Counted from the first letter of the stretch, positions 1 to 12,900 are shown. The stretch: DNA of 64,000 nucleotides from Uloborus plumipes (GCA_038373865.1 JAXGGA010002340.1:1-64000), one strand, 5' to 3'. The notes: generated from the letters alone by a model not told the origin. Translations and numbers: made by a program.

Positions 1-167
1 AAAGGAAATATTCGATCGAAGGGAAATATTTGCCGAAGTTTTCAAAATATGAATGTTGATATTCACAGGGCTAATGGCCACATTAAACAGCATTCGGACT
101 TTCAGTTCCATATATACAGGGTGATTCTTAATTGTTTTTACAAATTAAGAGGAGGGACAATACCCAT

Positions 168-450
168 TCGCTCCAGGGTCCCCCGTACCTACCACAACTC
201 GTGGCTTAACCGGGATGGGACCCTGAAGAGCGCTCTGTTTTTTTGATCCAGAACAAAGGTCGAGCAAACCCCTGATCCAGTACCCTCAGAGGTTTCGTTT
301 CACTTGGAGGACTTTGACCACGAGCATTTTTAACGTCGCCCAGCCACCATCAATGACGACGGTGGATCCTTGATCGGCTAGAATCGAACCCCGGACCCTC
401 CGGTTCCAAATCCCACGCCTAACCGATCGGGGCCACCATTGCCTCGATAG
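168..450 (-). mobile_element. tRNA-derived SINE, family B, copy 1
   Basis: This matches the copy at 62206-62502 over its whole length: shared plus-strand landmarks are CAGGGTCCCCCGTACCTACC, TTAACCGGGAT, GAAGAGCGCTCTGTT, TTTCACTTGGAGGACTTTG and CCAGCCACCAT. On the minus strand the B box reads GGTTCGATTC and lies downstream of an A-box-like TCGGTTAGGCG. The element is flanked by TACCCAT at 161-167 and 451-457, probably a worn target duplication. Short open frames across it are not genes. Confidence 0.83.
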
Positions 451-1900
451 TACCCATCCAGATGACCAACAATTACGTAAGAACACAGAGTCGCATTTCA
501 TTCGGAGATGCAGAAAAGAGGAAAGTAGAAACGGTTTCTTTGAGATGAAGCAATACAAGTAATCGACTCTTACGACATTTTGTATAGTGATCTTAAGGTA
601 AGTTGACCTCTGACATAGCCAACGTTTCCCTCTTTTTTGGATAATAGGAAAGCGTCATTGGCACTGAATTGAGTTGAGTTACTATCGTAGTCGTTTTGCA
701 AAAGTATTCTAACTCAAATTCGAAAGAATCACCATTTTCTATTAATCTATTGTCATGGTCATAGCTCAAATTTCCAATATTTTTAAAAAATGGGAAACAA
801 CACAATTTTAAGTAATGAAAATTTGAATACGCTTTCAAGGAAATTTTGACTGATTTTACTACAATATAATACGTTTTAGCTTAATTTTAAGATTATTTCT
901 TTTTAAACCGAAATTTTTCACCTTGTTTCATGCACGATATATTTTCTTTTTCTTTCGTTAAGATCTTAATACTTCCAAAATGATTACACACCAAAGTTAT
1001 TTGAAAATAAATAAATTACTTTATAAATAGCCTGGTAGCTACCTCTAAAGAGCTAAATGTAAAAGTAACTTTAAAAAGAGCTATAAAGGATTTATTTTTC
1101 TCTAAGTTTCTAAATCGAAAGTATTGAACTACTAAATTGTCATTAACAAAGTACTTAAACCGGAATATCATATCATGTGCTATTGCCTGATTTCTGTGCA
1201 GAAGTATTTTCGAATAGGGAAAAAAATAGGGAAAACATTTCACAGTAATTTTTTTACAGTATTTTTTTCTTATCTCTAACTGTTTGTAATTACTTCTGTA
1301 ATTTATTACATTCTGTCTCATTTCTACACGGAAATAAGCAAAGAAAAATAAGGGAATTCAGAGCAATTTGAAACAATACTTCAATTTCAGTTCAATAAAC
1401 ATTGCGACTAAAGAACAATTGAACATTCCAAGCAACGGCAACACAGGGAAAAGAATTCTAATTCTAGGGAAGAGCAATTCATTTGACTACAGAAAATAAA
1501 AGGTCAAATAGCGCGAGAGTAATAATAACGGGAAAAAATGAATTGTAGTCGGTAACAGCCAGCCAAGTGTGCCAAATTGGCGACTTAATGAGGAAGTGCG
1601 TCTTTTCGTGAAGAGGGGGGAGGGAAACTGCTAATGAACGGATTCGGAAAAGAAAATCACCCATGGAAGGATTTTTTTTTCAAGCAATTGTTGAAGAAGT
1701 TTTGATATCTAGAGGCTGCATCACGCTTTAATTCGTTGGTTTGTTAATGAACGAACAAAATTTTGATAAATGATTGGATGAAGCGCTTGGAGCAGATTCA
1801 GTAAGTTCCAGGATGTTCCTAAAATTGTTAAGTCTGTTAAAACGAAATATATAAATCCGTGAAAGAAATGTATTGCATACGAGTGAATAATAATAATTAA
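451..1900. other. No recognisable feature
   Basis: AT-rich, single-copy-looking DNA. Open frames here are short and lack coding character. I see no repeat shared with the rest of the window. Confidence 0.6.
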
Positions 1901-3803
1901 AACAAGAAGTTCTGTTAAGAACTAAACGAGCCTACTTTCCCGTACATCGACATCGGCATTCTCGCATCTGATCATTATTCTCTTAATTATCTGAGACTGA
2001 AAATTATGTCAAACATACCTTTTTAGCACTTAGAGCTGATTTCGAAAAGCAAAATATGCCCCTCTCATCAGATGAAATAGACACGTAAAAATTAATTAAC
2101 GAATAAATAAAGTTTTATCACACCTTTTAAAGAGTGTAACTGTTACAGTTCCTCCGTAGAAAACATCCTCCATCGTTTTCAAAATAATAATAATAGTAAT
2201 AATAATAATTAAAAAAATAAATAAATAAAAGTACAAAGATCATCAAAACACATTTTATCAAAGAAAGAAAAAAAAAAAGGAAAAGAAAAAAAAATCGTCC
2301 GTTAAAAAAATGTCCGGAGTTTCACTTTTAATCCGTTGCCAGTTGTTAAATATAAATAAAGAATAAAATGTTCTCGTGAATGAAAAATTTTTGTTACAAA
2401 AAAAAAATCGTCTGCAAAAAAAAAAATAATAATAATAAATAATAATAATAATAATAAATAAAATAAAACAAATGAATAAATAAACAAAAAATCGTCTGCA
2501 CGTTCAGTCATTTTTTTCTGAGCCTGCATTTCCGCCATGTTCGCGGAGTCGGAGTCGGAATCAGAGTCCTCACAGAAGATTACTTAGAAAAGTACTTTAC
2601 AAACATTATTTATCAAAACCATTTTCTTACAAAATTAGTTTGAAGGAAATCCGACTTTAAGTTCAGGATCAACATTCAATTTAAATTCCCCGTAGACGCT
2701 AATGTAATTTTTTTTTTCTGAACGGTTCACTATTGAACGAAAAATGGTTTGAATCAAAAAACGAAATATGGGAATGTATGGGAAAGTCTCTCCGAGATCT
2801 TTCAAACAAAAAAAAGTTTATTCCATTCGGACGGTTCACTCAAAAGTTATTAGGTGGGGAAAGGTTGCTCAAAAGGTTCAATGTTGAACAAAAAATTGTT
2901 CAAATCGGAAATGTAGATACGGGAATGAAGTATTCTTGATGAGATATTTCGAACGAAAAAAAGTTTGTTCAAATCGGATTGTTCACTCAAACGTTAGCAT
3001 CGCGGGATAGGTTGTTTGAACGGTTCAAAGTTGAACCAAAAATTGTTCAAATCGAAAAATCAAATATGGAAATGAGCTGTACTCGCCGAGATCTTTCGAA
3101 CAAAAAAAAGTTTATTCAATTCGGACGGTTCACTCAAAAGTTATTAGGTGGGGAAAGGTTGCCTGAACGGTTCAATGTTGAACCAAAATGTTCAAATTTA
3201 AATGTGGTAATAAAATATCCTTGCCGAGACGCTTCGAACAAAAAAAGTTTGTTTAAATCGGACTGTTCATTCAAAAGTTATTAGGGGTTACAGCTTGTTT
3301 GAACGGTTCAATGTTGAACGAAACATTGTTCAAATCGAAAATGTAGATACGAGAATGAAGTATCCTTGAAAAGATCTTTCGAACAAAAAAAAGTTTGTTC
3401 AAATCGGACTGTTCATTCAAAAGTTAGCATCGCGGGACAGGTTGTTTGAACGGTTCAAAGTTGAACCAAAAATTGTTCAAATCGAAAAATCAGATATGGG
3501 AATGAGCTGTACTCGCCGAGATCTTTCCAACAAAAAAAAGTTTGTCCAAATCGGAATGTTCATTCAAAAGTTATTAGGGGGGGGGACAGACAGACCGACC
3601 GACAGACCGACCGACCGACGCACAAATTCCCCATCTCAATACCCTACTTTCAAATTTTTAATTTTTCGACATTCATTTTACCTTTTTATTTTTCTAACTT
3701 GGCGATATTTTTTGGACTTTGCGATATTTTTAGATGCATTAAGCTACTTTTAATACTTTTTTCGTCTTTCTTTTATTTTTAACGGGAAAGTAGGCTAAAA
3801 ATG
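1901..3803 (+). mobile_element. HINE/DINE-1-like element, copy 1 (long, with tandem repeats)
   Basis: This element shares its ends with copies at 21293-22794 and 24548-24930. The 5' block is AACAAGAAGTTCTGT followed by AAGAACTAAACGAG, which contains a small palindrome AGTTCTGTNAAGAACT. Sub-terminal inverted repeats GCCTACTTTCCC (1930-1941) and GGGAAAGTAGGC (3784-3795) come next. The 3' end is GGCTAAAAATG. Inside are A/AAT-rich tracts, six ~145-bp tandem units and a (GTCY)n microsatellite in reverse orientation (near 3587-3620). That architecture, sub-terminal inverted repeats plus central tandem repeats plus GTCY repeats, is the one described for Helentron-associated HINEs such as Drosophila DINE-1/mini-me. 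It codes for no protein. The family assignment is inference; the repeat itself is certain. Confidence 0.75.
2716..3590 (+). repeat. ~145-bp minisatellite inside HINE-like copy 1
   Basis: Six diverged units begin near 2718, 2870, 3016, 3167, 3300 and 3447, each with a form of GAACGGTTCAATGTTGAAC, then ATTGTTCAAATCG, a GAGATCTTTC block, AAAAAAAGTTTGTTCAAATC and ATTCAAAAGTTATTAGG. Spacing is 132-152 bp. Open frames through the array arise only because the unit repeats. Confidence 0.88.
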
Positions 3804-4796
3804 ATAAAAGTAAAAAGAAATAATTACGTGCTGTTTAGAAAAAACCGGTTTACAATGTCCATAGTCATTATCTAAATAGGCTTTTTTTCCTAAATACGCC
3901 ATCCCTTTGTACATATTCAACAAAGTTAAATTTAACAAATTATGGGATGACGTATGTGAAAATTTACAAAACAACCAACATGGGTGTTCCATGTTTATCA
4001 TACAATTCCAAGTTCCGTCAACACCATGTTCATTAGTATAATGTTTTTAGATAATAAAAAATCCGAAAAGTAAATAAATTTTTGAAAAAATATTGCTTTC
4101 AAAAGACCGGATTAATCAGCAGGTTTTAATTTGTCAGAAAAAAAATTCAAGTTATTTTTTTCTCCGAAAAGTATGAAAGAGATTGCTTTAACTATAATGG
4201 TGGTAAGGTGCAGTTTTAAATTTTTTCAGACTTTCTTTAATTAAAAAAAGTTATGCTAAACAACTTTCAATATCTTAGGTCTCTTTTTCGGGGCGGGGGG
4301 TTAGCTTTCATAATTGACTCTTGTTTTTTAGCCGCCTCTAACATGGATTTCTATGAATCGAAAAAAAAATCAAAGAAACTTTTTTCCTCAGAACAAACGT
4401 AAGACTCGCTATTCCTAGGATACATCTAGTACACAGCACAAAATCATCTTTTCATAACACTGCTTCAAAGTATACCCCCATTAATCGTCATAAATCATCC
4501 AAGCTCTGCAGTTCATTTAGGGCATTTTGTCCTACGAGTTTCTGAAAACCTTTGGGGAATTAACTTTATGATATTTAATTAAATAACTTCATGTCATAGT
4601 CAATTCATTAATCATTGTCAGATTCTTGAGAAATTTCTCGTCTCGCAATTAAACAACACCCACTTCTGGTTGAACATTTAGTAGGACATACTTTTGTTCC
4701 AGCTGTCTTAGGGTCGTCATAAAGCACTGAGTTTTAATTTGCTTATTCATATTTGATTGAAAAGTAATTTTTCAATCAAATCTTACTTCCCTTTAA
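3804..4796. other. No recognisable feature
   Basis: AT-rich non-coding sequence with homopolymer runs. No gene or shared repeat seen. Confidence 0.6.
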
Positions 4797-4935
4797 CCCT
4801 TTCCCTGTTTTCTTGGACGGCTGCTGTGCTTTGTATTCCAATTGGCTGGTAAATTTAAAACAAACAAAATATGAGATAAAAAAGATGGCATTTTTTGCAC
4901 CGAGTTCTGGAGAAAAAAATGAAACTGTTAAAGGG
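4797..4935. mobile_element. piggyBac-type MITE, 139 bp
   Basis: The element starts CCCTTTCCCTG, ends AAAGGG, and is flanked on both sides by TTAA (4793-4796 and 4936-4939). TTAA duplication with CCC...GGG ends is the hallmark of piggyBac elements. It has no coding capacity. Confidence 0.7.
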
Positions 4936-4939
4936 TTAA

Positions 4940-6325
4940 GTAACTTCCCCCTTTATCTTAAAAAATAACTCTAGGAAAACCTGTTCGTGTGAAAAGACAA
5001 ACCTTTTTTAGATGTTTTTTTTTCAAGTTTCAATAACAAGCAGAAATATTTTTTTCAAATTAGTTAGATACTCATTTTTATTTATCTGTATGTATATTTT
5101 TAAAATTTTCTTCGTATTTCTTTACTTGTATTTATTACTCCATTCTATATATTTTTATCATTAACGTTTGTTTGCTTTGTTTATTTTTAGTTTGTTATTG
5201 GTTTTGTTTTAACTTATCGTTGAAATGAATATAAAAAAAATTAGTAGCTGCTAAAAAATGAAAAAAGTTTACAACATATATACAGCGGCAGACCAAAGCA
5301 AAACTGCATCAGTTATGAAAAATTAGAAAACTGCTAATAATGCTTCAGATGCTTCAGCCCATCTATAGTTATTTCACTATAACCCATAAAAAGCAGAATA
5401 AATGCACATATATAAATGGATAAATGCATTAGAAAAGTGGAAACCAACGTAACGTAAACAAATTATTCTATTTGGATCATTTTTAAGCGAGAATCACAAT
5501 GTAGCCATTTCCTATTAAAAATGGTGAAATTGTGGTCCAGTTATTGAAACTAAATAAAGCATAACAGGACTTACTTCTAATTGTAAGCTATCTGTTTTTC
5601 TAACATATTGAATAAATACTAAAATTTCTTTGGCAAATTCAGTACTCTAACTGAAATTTAGCATGCAGAAAAGTTTAAAAAGATCTTTATATGGCATTCT
5701 CTTTTTTCTCGCTGTATTATGCTACTGTGAAAGATCAAAATAGTCATAAATGTCGACATTTGACGGTGTATATCAACATTCACGCAGCAAACACTTCGGT
5801 GAATGTCGGAATTTTTCTTGAATATTTAAATTCTTCATTTTTTTTTTAACAAAAAATCATTGTTTCCCCTTAGATTTTCCTAAGCTTTGGTTATAGGCAG
5901 GAATAGAAGGTGAATTAATTATTTAAAGCAAAATCCTTCACTTTTCTTTTTTTCCTAAGAAAAGAATAAATAAAACAAACAAACGGAAATCCCGGGAACT
6001 GCAGAACTTTTCAGACGTCATCCTAATGCGTAATTCAGATAAAGACGCAGCAGATCAAAGAGAAGAATTCTTGAAAAGTTTGAGCGAATGGATGGCCTTA
6101 ATCTTTTAATCTCTGCTTCCGTTTAAATCTTCCGCATTAGACAAAACTGAAGATCATTGTTTCTTAAACTTGCTTTGCTCATCAGGTCCTTGAAGGCACT
6201 CAAACTTGTTTTCTTTTTCAATCTCTATCTTTATTGTTACAGCTTACAATTTTTCTTTTCAACATCATTTGAGATATTTATATTTGTGTGATTAAATACT
6301 TGGCATTTGTTTCTTAATTAACATA
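4940..6325. other. No recognisable feature
   Basis: AT-rich non-coding DNA. No coding frame of note and no repeat that recurs in the window. Confidence 0.6.
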
Positions 6326-7036
6326 GATGCTCCAGTTATGGCCACTTCGTGTCAATTTCTCCAATATTTATATAACCATTCACGTACAATTTTACAACAA
6401 AAACAAACCCTTCTTTATTACTTGCAACCTCACTGGTTCGTTTTTTTTTAGAACCTGCGACTTTCAAGAAAAATAAATATTTTAGAATGTGTTCTTTGTT
6501 CATAACTGTTAAGATTTTTTGTTAAGGAACAAGGTTTTAATATTCCTGACTTAGAAAAACAGAAATTGTTTTTAAAATTGATTGATTTTTGTTTTTATGA
6601 GGTAAGCTTTCTTTTTTCTATTTTGATTTTACATTAAAATTAGTTATTTTAAATATTTAATAGAGGGTGGCCAAAACAAGAGCATGAAATCTATTACATG
6701 TATCAGTTTTGGCCATTCAGGTGGCAAAAAGAGGACTTATTTTTGGAGCCAATCTATTATAGTTCAAGAAGTGTTGGACTTTTATCAACAGTTTATGATT
6801 TTAAAAAATATTTATAGTCCTTTCACGTCCTCTAAGAAGTAATTCACTACTTCGAGAGTTACAGAGCAAAATATGTTCGTCTCCGTTGAAACAACATTCA
6901 CATATTTTATTAACTTAGAACTATAGATTATAAACATACATTCGCACTTCAGTATGAAAAAGCAGTGATAAATTTGCTATTATTATTTATACGTAAAAGC
7001 AAATTACAATAAAATCATTGTAGAAAGTCCTTTTTT

Positions 7037-7445
7037 AATCCACTTTTATTAGTTTCACCTGTGAGTTTGTTGGTCAGTATGTATGTAACTCTGAATAAAA
7101 GATAAAATTCACGTTTTTTACAAATGTAAAAGTAATCTATTTAATACTATTATTAATACCGAAAGCTTAGCTGTATTACATGCTGATGTATTATAAGTGT
7201 TTCAGTTGTTAGTATGTAACTCTGGATAAAAGATAAAATTCACGTTCTTTACAAACATAAAAGTAATATATTTTATACCATTATTAGCACTAAAGGCTAA
7301 ACTATATTACGTGTTAATGCATTATAAGTGCATGTAAACTAAGCGGATATTCAATAGCTTTAAAACTTTTTTTAAGTTTGATTTACTCTAAAAGCGTATT
7401 TTTTAGTTTTTTTAAACTATATTTAGGATTATTTAAAATTACTGT
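7037..7445 (+). repeat. Dispersed repeat family E, copy 1 (tandem dimer)
   Basis: It begins TTTTATTAGTTTCACCTGTG and contains GTATGTAACTCTGAATAAAA, AGATAAAATTCACGTT, AATACTATTATTAATAC and AAAGCGTATTTTTTAG. The central ~130 bp is repeated in tandem (about 7072 and 7207). Other copies are at 27241, 37222 (reverse) and 38398. The superfamily is not known to me. Confidence 0.75.
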
Positions 7446-7974
7446 GCTAGGTTTATTAATTTTTATTCAATTTTACACAGAAGTCTTGAAGAAAGTTGAA
7501 ATTATAAAAATAAATGAAAATAAGACAGTAATAATTTGTTGGACGTTTGTAATTAATGGCTAAGATGCAGTGACGTAGCGAAACATTCCCCAAGGTAATG
7601 TCCATCTTAAAAGTAGTTGATCCATCTAATTAGAAACGTCAAAGGTGTCATAACTTAAGTTTAATTTTACATAGACAGCACAACATTCATAAAATTATTT
7701 AGATGATAAAAACATCTTTTATAAAGAAGGGAATAACTTAAACTTTTATCATAGACATTTAATTTGAGCTTCAAGAGATGAGTCCGTTTATGGAGACTTA
7801 CTCCCCCTCCCCCTTCTTTCCTAAGCAACGGATAAGATTAATTAAAAATGTCTTTCAAACTTATGAAATGACTGCAAACATTTAATAATTGAATTTAATT
7901 TATATTAATGCATCCACAATCCTTCTCTAAATAAAATAGCAAAAATAAAGAAAATTAAAAATTTTCCAACCTGC

Positions 7975-8163
7975 ACTATACTCGACAGCAACTTAAGTTG
8001 ACACTGACGTCTCGATGGACGGAGCCAATAAGAGCTCACAAACAATTAGCAATCTCCTCGAATTCGCCAAGTAGGCTGTGACGTTTTATCTTTTAACTCG
8101 TTTCAGGCTTTTCTTCCGCACGTCGTGACATCAGTGTTAAGAAACCTTGCAGTGTAGTATAGT
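7975..8163. mobile_element. MITE family F, copy 1
   Basis: The imperfect ~37-bp terminal inverted repeats start ACTATACT...GCAACTTAAGTTGACA and, from the other end, ACTATACTACACTGCAAGG with TTAACACTGATGTC. A related copy is at 37471-37646. Superfamily unassigned. Confidence 0.7.
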
Positions 8164-8324
8164 TATTATGCCTATAAATAGATACTTCAAAACAAATGAT
8201 CTACCTAAGTTTTCTAAACTTAATTCTCAGTGCGATTTTCTATTGAAGTTGAACGACTTTGAAACCAAAGCTTTTTTTTTTTTGACATGAAACGGTTGCG
8301 CAGAAGAAATTCGTGCTTCTCCAT

Positions 8325-8445
8325 TAGGGGTGCACCGATAAGCAAATTGGCCGATTGCCGGTTACTGATTAATCGCGCTGTTGATAATCGTCCAATTAAT
8401 CCGAAGTACCGATTAATAATCATGCCGATTAATAATCACGATTGC
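8325..8445 (+). mobile_element. hAT-like terminal sequence
   Basis: It begins TAGGGGTGCACCGATAAGCA, the typical CAGGGGTGCACCGAT style of hAT ends, and is followed by repeated CCGATTAAT motifs. A piece near 9100-9130 (complement ATAATCAGCCAAATTTTGCC) may be its other sub-terminal region, but no matching terminal GGTGCACC complement was found. Confidence 0.45.
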
Positions 8446-8957
8446 TACTTTTAATACTACCAATTTTTCCGTTACTTTTATTTTATTCTCACAATTTCGA
8501 TTTTAGGAACAGTTACTAATTTATTTATGGAGGAAGGTTTATTTTTCTCCATTTTCCCATTTTTTCCAACGTAATTTCAAAATTTCATCCGATTTTTTTT
8601 AAACCAATTTTCATATTATTGTTAATAATATTACATTAAATCCTAACATTATTAACGCATTGTTAATTATGTTTACCAGACATGAAAATTAAAAAAGAGG
8701 AACACTCTAATTTAGGAGTGCTTTTAATTTAAAATTAAGTTTCAATTACTAGTAGCCATTTAATTCAAGACTTTTATACTTTGTTAAAATTACATGTTAT
8801 CTAAAAACACTATGCTGAGAAAAGCATCGACACATGAAAATCGCTGAAACGTTCGTTATCAATATATGTATAGTTGCTTAAAGAAGGCAGATTAGTTTAT
8901 TAAAATATTTATATCAATTGTGAAGATTAATTTTTTATATTTCATTCTTTAAACTAT

Positions 8958-9191
8958 TTGTTTTGTTTTTCCTCACTACACTTTCATACTACATGTTATG
9001 CTTATGTTTACACAAAATTATTTACTTCATTTTTACAAATTTATTCATCGTACTTTCTTGTTCAAGGCATACTTAAAGCAATTTTAGATAAAACATTCCG
9101 CCTGTTGATCGGCAAAATTTGGCTGATTATAAATAAAATGAACAAGGGTAAAATGAACAAGGGGGCCTACCAAGCATCTATAAGTATCTAA
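8958..9191 (+). other. Open frame without support
   Basis: A 77-codon frame inside the 6326-9610 element. It is AT-driven and has no recognisable domain. It is listed only to say that the element shows no transposase. Confidence 0.15.
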
Positions 9192-10030
9192 AATTAACTA
9201 ACATTTAGTTTTATACATATAGTCAGCTTAAAAACAAAATGTAAGTACGTATATTTATATATATTTACATACAAATAATTTATTACATAACATTATATTG
9301 CTTAATTTTTTTTTCTTGAGTTCCTAAACATATTTTTTAAGAAAATCATATTGATGTGGCAATAACTGGTACATGAATGTGGCCATAACTGGTGCAAAGG
9401 TGGCCGAAACTGGAACAAATTAGAAAAAAGTATTTGGTAATTTTTAACTAAAAATCAAAAAAGTTCTATCTCAATATTTTAAGATGGTTACAGAGCTTAG
9501 TAAATATACTAAATAGTGATATTTTCATGAATAAATACACTTCAGTCAGTCTTTTTCTCATACATTTTCCTTTTCAAACTTTTTCTAAAAGTGGCCATAA
9601 CTGAAGCATCTACCCTGTGACTTTTATTTTCTTTAAAAGGGCTTTCCTTTAACAATGCACGACCTATTTTAGGTGATTGAAAAAAATAAGGTACAAAATT
9701 GTGACCGGTTCTTAGTCTTATAAGACGAGAAGCTAGTAATGGATTTTAATGTAAATAAGAAAGTGGAAAACACGATATAAATAATGGATGAGCGACCATC
9801 CGCGAAACATGACAGACACAAATGACTCCAACAAAATATGTAAGCAAAATTATAGATTTCGCAATAGATAATACCTAATGCACACGTGATTATTAATAGT
9901 AAAGAATATAATTATATTAAGTTAACCTTCGAACGCCGCATGTTGACATTTAGCAATTATTCTTTTAAAACGAACTGGACTTGTTGCTTCCTAAAACCAA
10001 TAAATACTCCCTGCACAGGCTTAATAAGTT

Positions 10031-10223
10031 CAAGGGTGGATCCAGCTTGTACAAGAAGGGGTCATTTTTGAAAATGAGAACTCAAAGTGCAATTTTTGTA
10101 CAAAAACGGGGAGGGGGGTGGCTAGTAAGCTATTTTTTCGAAATGTAAGTGTCCAAAATGCAGTTATAGGCTATATTTGGTCATTTAAGGGAGGGGTCAT
10201 GACCTCCTCTGGATCCGGGCCTG
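10031..10223. mobile_element. hAT-type MITE, 193 bp
   Basis: The ends are CAAGGGTGGATCCAGC and CTCTGGATCCGGGCCTG, inverted copies of a CA-GGG-GGATCCAG motif. It is flanked by AATAAGTT (10023-10030) and AATAAGTC (10224-10231), an 8-bp duplication with one mismatch, as hAT elements make. Confidence 0.82.
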
Positions 10224-10231
10224 AATAAGTC

Positions 10232-11784
10232 AACGTTGAACTATTGTAGTAAGTGGCAACCGTAATCTGGTAGAAAATAAAAATAGGTTATTTTTCAAGC
10301 ATTCTCAAACGTAAGACATTTTCTTTAGTTTTGCATGCGCGAAAAGCCTACTTGTTGCTATTCTTTGAGGAATAAAATTTTATTTTCGAAACAGTAAATC
10401 TTATTGTTCTTCACTTAAGCCTTATGCTTATAAAGGGTTTTCTTGAAACATAAACTATGCTTAAATTAAGTAATAATTTTTTCCCGTAAATTGAACATGA
10501 GTAAAAAGCCTAAAAGCATATATGAAAATATTTTTAAAAATCAGGCCTTTAAAAGTTGATTCAATGATGGTCTTCACGGTACCATTTTAAATTATAAATT
10601 ACAGTGACTCCTATCTCAAAATATGGCATTTAATTAATTTAAAAGCCGCATTTAAATAAACTTTTTTGTATTGAAGATTTGTTTTAATCTGCGTGTGTTC
10701 TCTACGTCTATTATATCTCAGAAATTTATTTTAAAAAAAATTGACAGCAAAAATGTTTTTTTCTGTTTCTTGCTTATTGGTCGGAACACCTTTTAACTGC
10801 ATTTGCGTCAGTAATGCCACAACAGAAGACACAATCCCAAAATAATTATGATTACATTACATCACAAGCACTCCTTTAAGACAAATAAAAAATAAATGCA
10901 ATGATGTTGCTTTCTTGTTATCGAACAATTACGATTAACCAGTATGCATGTTTTCAGTCATTGGTTATTTCGCAATTTTTAAAATTTGACAGACTTTTTT
11001 TGTTTTTATAAAACGAACAATCTAAAGCATTTTTTCTAAAACAACAAACATTTTGCATAATTTCATTCGGTATTTCAATTTTAAATTTTGAAAATGCAAT
11101 ACATCGCGCGTTCGTAAAATACTGAGTAAAAATCTTATCCTCCGTTAAGATCTACAAAGGGAAATATTTTGCAAAAATACGTAACAATATTAAATGTACG
11201 TCAAAAATTTAATGATACAAACCAAATCACTTTTAAATAGTTATAGCATGACAAATTAATTACAACATCAATAAGACTAAAACAAATATTTTCATGAATG
11301 AATAACTAAGAAAATTTAGGAAAACAAAAGAACAGTACGTCTTAAAACGAAGCTAGAAACATTATTACAGAGAAAGCAAACGAGATCCCTTTTCTGCAGG
11401 TTTCTAATTTCATTCTGCAAATTAAAATTCAAGGTATAAAAAAGAACCTTAACTAAATCTCGAGTGTTTTTTTTCCTTTCCAACTTCAGTGAATTATTAA
11501 TGTTTGATTTTTAATTTTTTTAATGTTTCCAAACATTCATTGCTGGAAACACCCAAGATGTTCTCCGTAAAAAAACCTCAACAGAGAAGAAAGCGCTTAG
11601 CATGCTTTAGAATAAAGCAGTGATGCTTTGGCAGATAATTGTTCGTATAAATTTGAGCAAATTGTAGAGAAGGAATCGATTTCATTATTGAAGAACATTT
11701 TTACTTATAAGAGACTTATTTCTATAATATAACCTTATTTTAAAGCAAGCCGACTAACCTATTTTCGTTCGACGTCGGACTACA

Positions 11785-11786
<2 letters not shown>
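10232..11786. other. No recognisable feature
   Basis: AT-rich non-coding sequence. No gene or shared repeat identified. Confidence 0.6.
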
Positions 11787-11835
<49 letters not shown>

Positions 11836-11842
11836 GTATATA
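11787..11842. repeat. (TA)n / (TATG)n microsatellite
   Basis: About 18 TA units followed by TATG units and then a short GA run. Open frames rich in Tyr-Ile across it are artefacts. Confidence 0.95.
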
Positions 11843-12719
11843 AAGAGAGAGAGGGAGTAGAGAATAAATTTATAGCAGTGAGTAAGCAAAGGAAACTTGA
11901 GAACGATGTAATAAAATTTTGTAGAAATAAGGATTGTGTGCAAAAATTCTGTCCTTAAAATTTCGTAGCTGACGCTATCGGTGAGAAGAAAGCACAAGGC
12001 TTCAAGTGTCCCGTCAAAGCATGTTTCATTAGAATTTCAGAAAATAAGTAGAGAGAAAGCGGAGGAATTGAAGAATTTCGAAGCCAATAAGAAAGTTTTG
12101 GAACCGCATTTTCATCAACCAGTCTGTACTTCGAGCGCAAAACAATTAAGTGTCTAGACTTTTATTTGACTATTCATTTGATTCTCACTTTTTGATTGGT
12201 TAATGCTCCTTCTCTTGTCTTTTTGAAAATAATTAATTGGGGAATTGCACAAATGAAGTAGAAATTTCATTTTACTAGTGCTTACCATCAACGTATAAAA
12301 CTTAATTTCAGCAAATGATTTCACTTCACTTTGAAACCCTTTCTACTTGCAGGAATTGACATTTGTTACTTCCAATGAACTCTCACTACATCACGTGGTT
12401 CACGAACGTATTCTAACGCAGTATAATAAAATAAAACTTCAAAATAAATAAAATAAATATCAGGTGGTTGAATTCGTAAACGAATAAGCAATCCAGTTCA
12501 GAAACAATGACAGAATACAAACATAACATGGGAAAGAAGAGTTCGGTGAAAAATGCTCTAACCGCAGAAAGAACATCGGAAACGAACAAGATGTCAAAAT
12601 GGACACTCCATTTAACAGGTGTAACAAAAAAAAAATATATTAAAAAGATAGGAAATAAAAGAGAGAACAAGTCTCCTGCTGATAATAGTGGAAAAGAAAA
12701 AAAAATAAATAAAAATCTG
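11843..12719. other. No recognisable feature
   Basis: AT-rich sequence with A-runs. Overlapping open frames on both strands around 12413-12880 have lysine-rich, low-complexity composition and no domain. Confidence 0.55.
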
Positions 12720-12900
12720 ACGATTATGTCATGTTTTTTTCCGCGAAGTGAGCGCTCCCTACTGGCAGAACCCCAAAATGTTACTCCTCTTCGACCATTC
12801 ATCTCCGTTGCCGCTCTACCTCCCATTTTTCTCCGCTCCTGGATGGCCGCCAGACAACTAGACGAATCAAATAAAATTTAAGGCCGGAATTTCCGTTACG
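12720..12900. other. Local GC-rich patch of unknown role
   Basis: A ~170-bp stretch (CGCGAAGTGAGCGCTCCCTA ... GGATGGCCGCCAGACAACTA) stands out from AT-rich surroundings by its CpG content. It could be a promoter, a 5' exon of an unseen gene or a repeat. No protein family is recognisable on either strand. Confidence 0.25.

Larger units (their letters stand above)
6326..9610. mobile_element. 3.3-kb TA-flanked TIR element (Tc1/mariner-like, non-autonomous)
   Basis: The left end begins GATGCTCCAGTTATGGCCAC (6326), and the complement of the right end begins GATGCTTCAGTTATGGCCAC (9610). The match is 21 of the first 22 bases. Both ends abut TA (6324-6325, 9611-9612), the target of Tc1/mariner-type elements. 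Related GTGGCC-ATAACTGG blocks recur just inside the ends (6666, 6706, 9357-9415), like sub-terminal transposase sites. No transposase frame is seen. It carries a family-E repeat (7037), MITE F (7975) and a hAT-like end (8325), so it was probably a smaller element enlarged by insertions. Confidence 0.62.

Noticed and set aside
3586..3620. Spaced direct repeats resembling a CRISPR array
   Set aside because: It is a GACAGACC/(GTCY)n microsatellite within a eukaryotic mobile element; no spacers or cas genes.
2733..3753. Series of similar open frames as a repetitive protein gene
   Set aside because: The frames follow the ~145-bp DNA minisatellite and shift between copies; the third copy of the element lacks them altogether.
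12413..12881. Long overlapping frames on both strands
   Set aside because: Lysine-rich on one strand and Phe/Leu-rich on the other, driven by A-runs; no domain, splice or start context.
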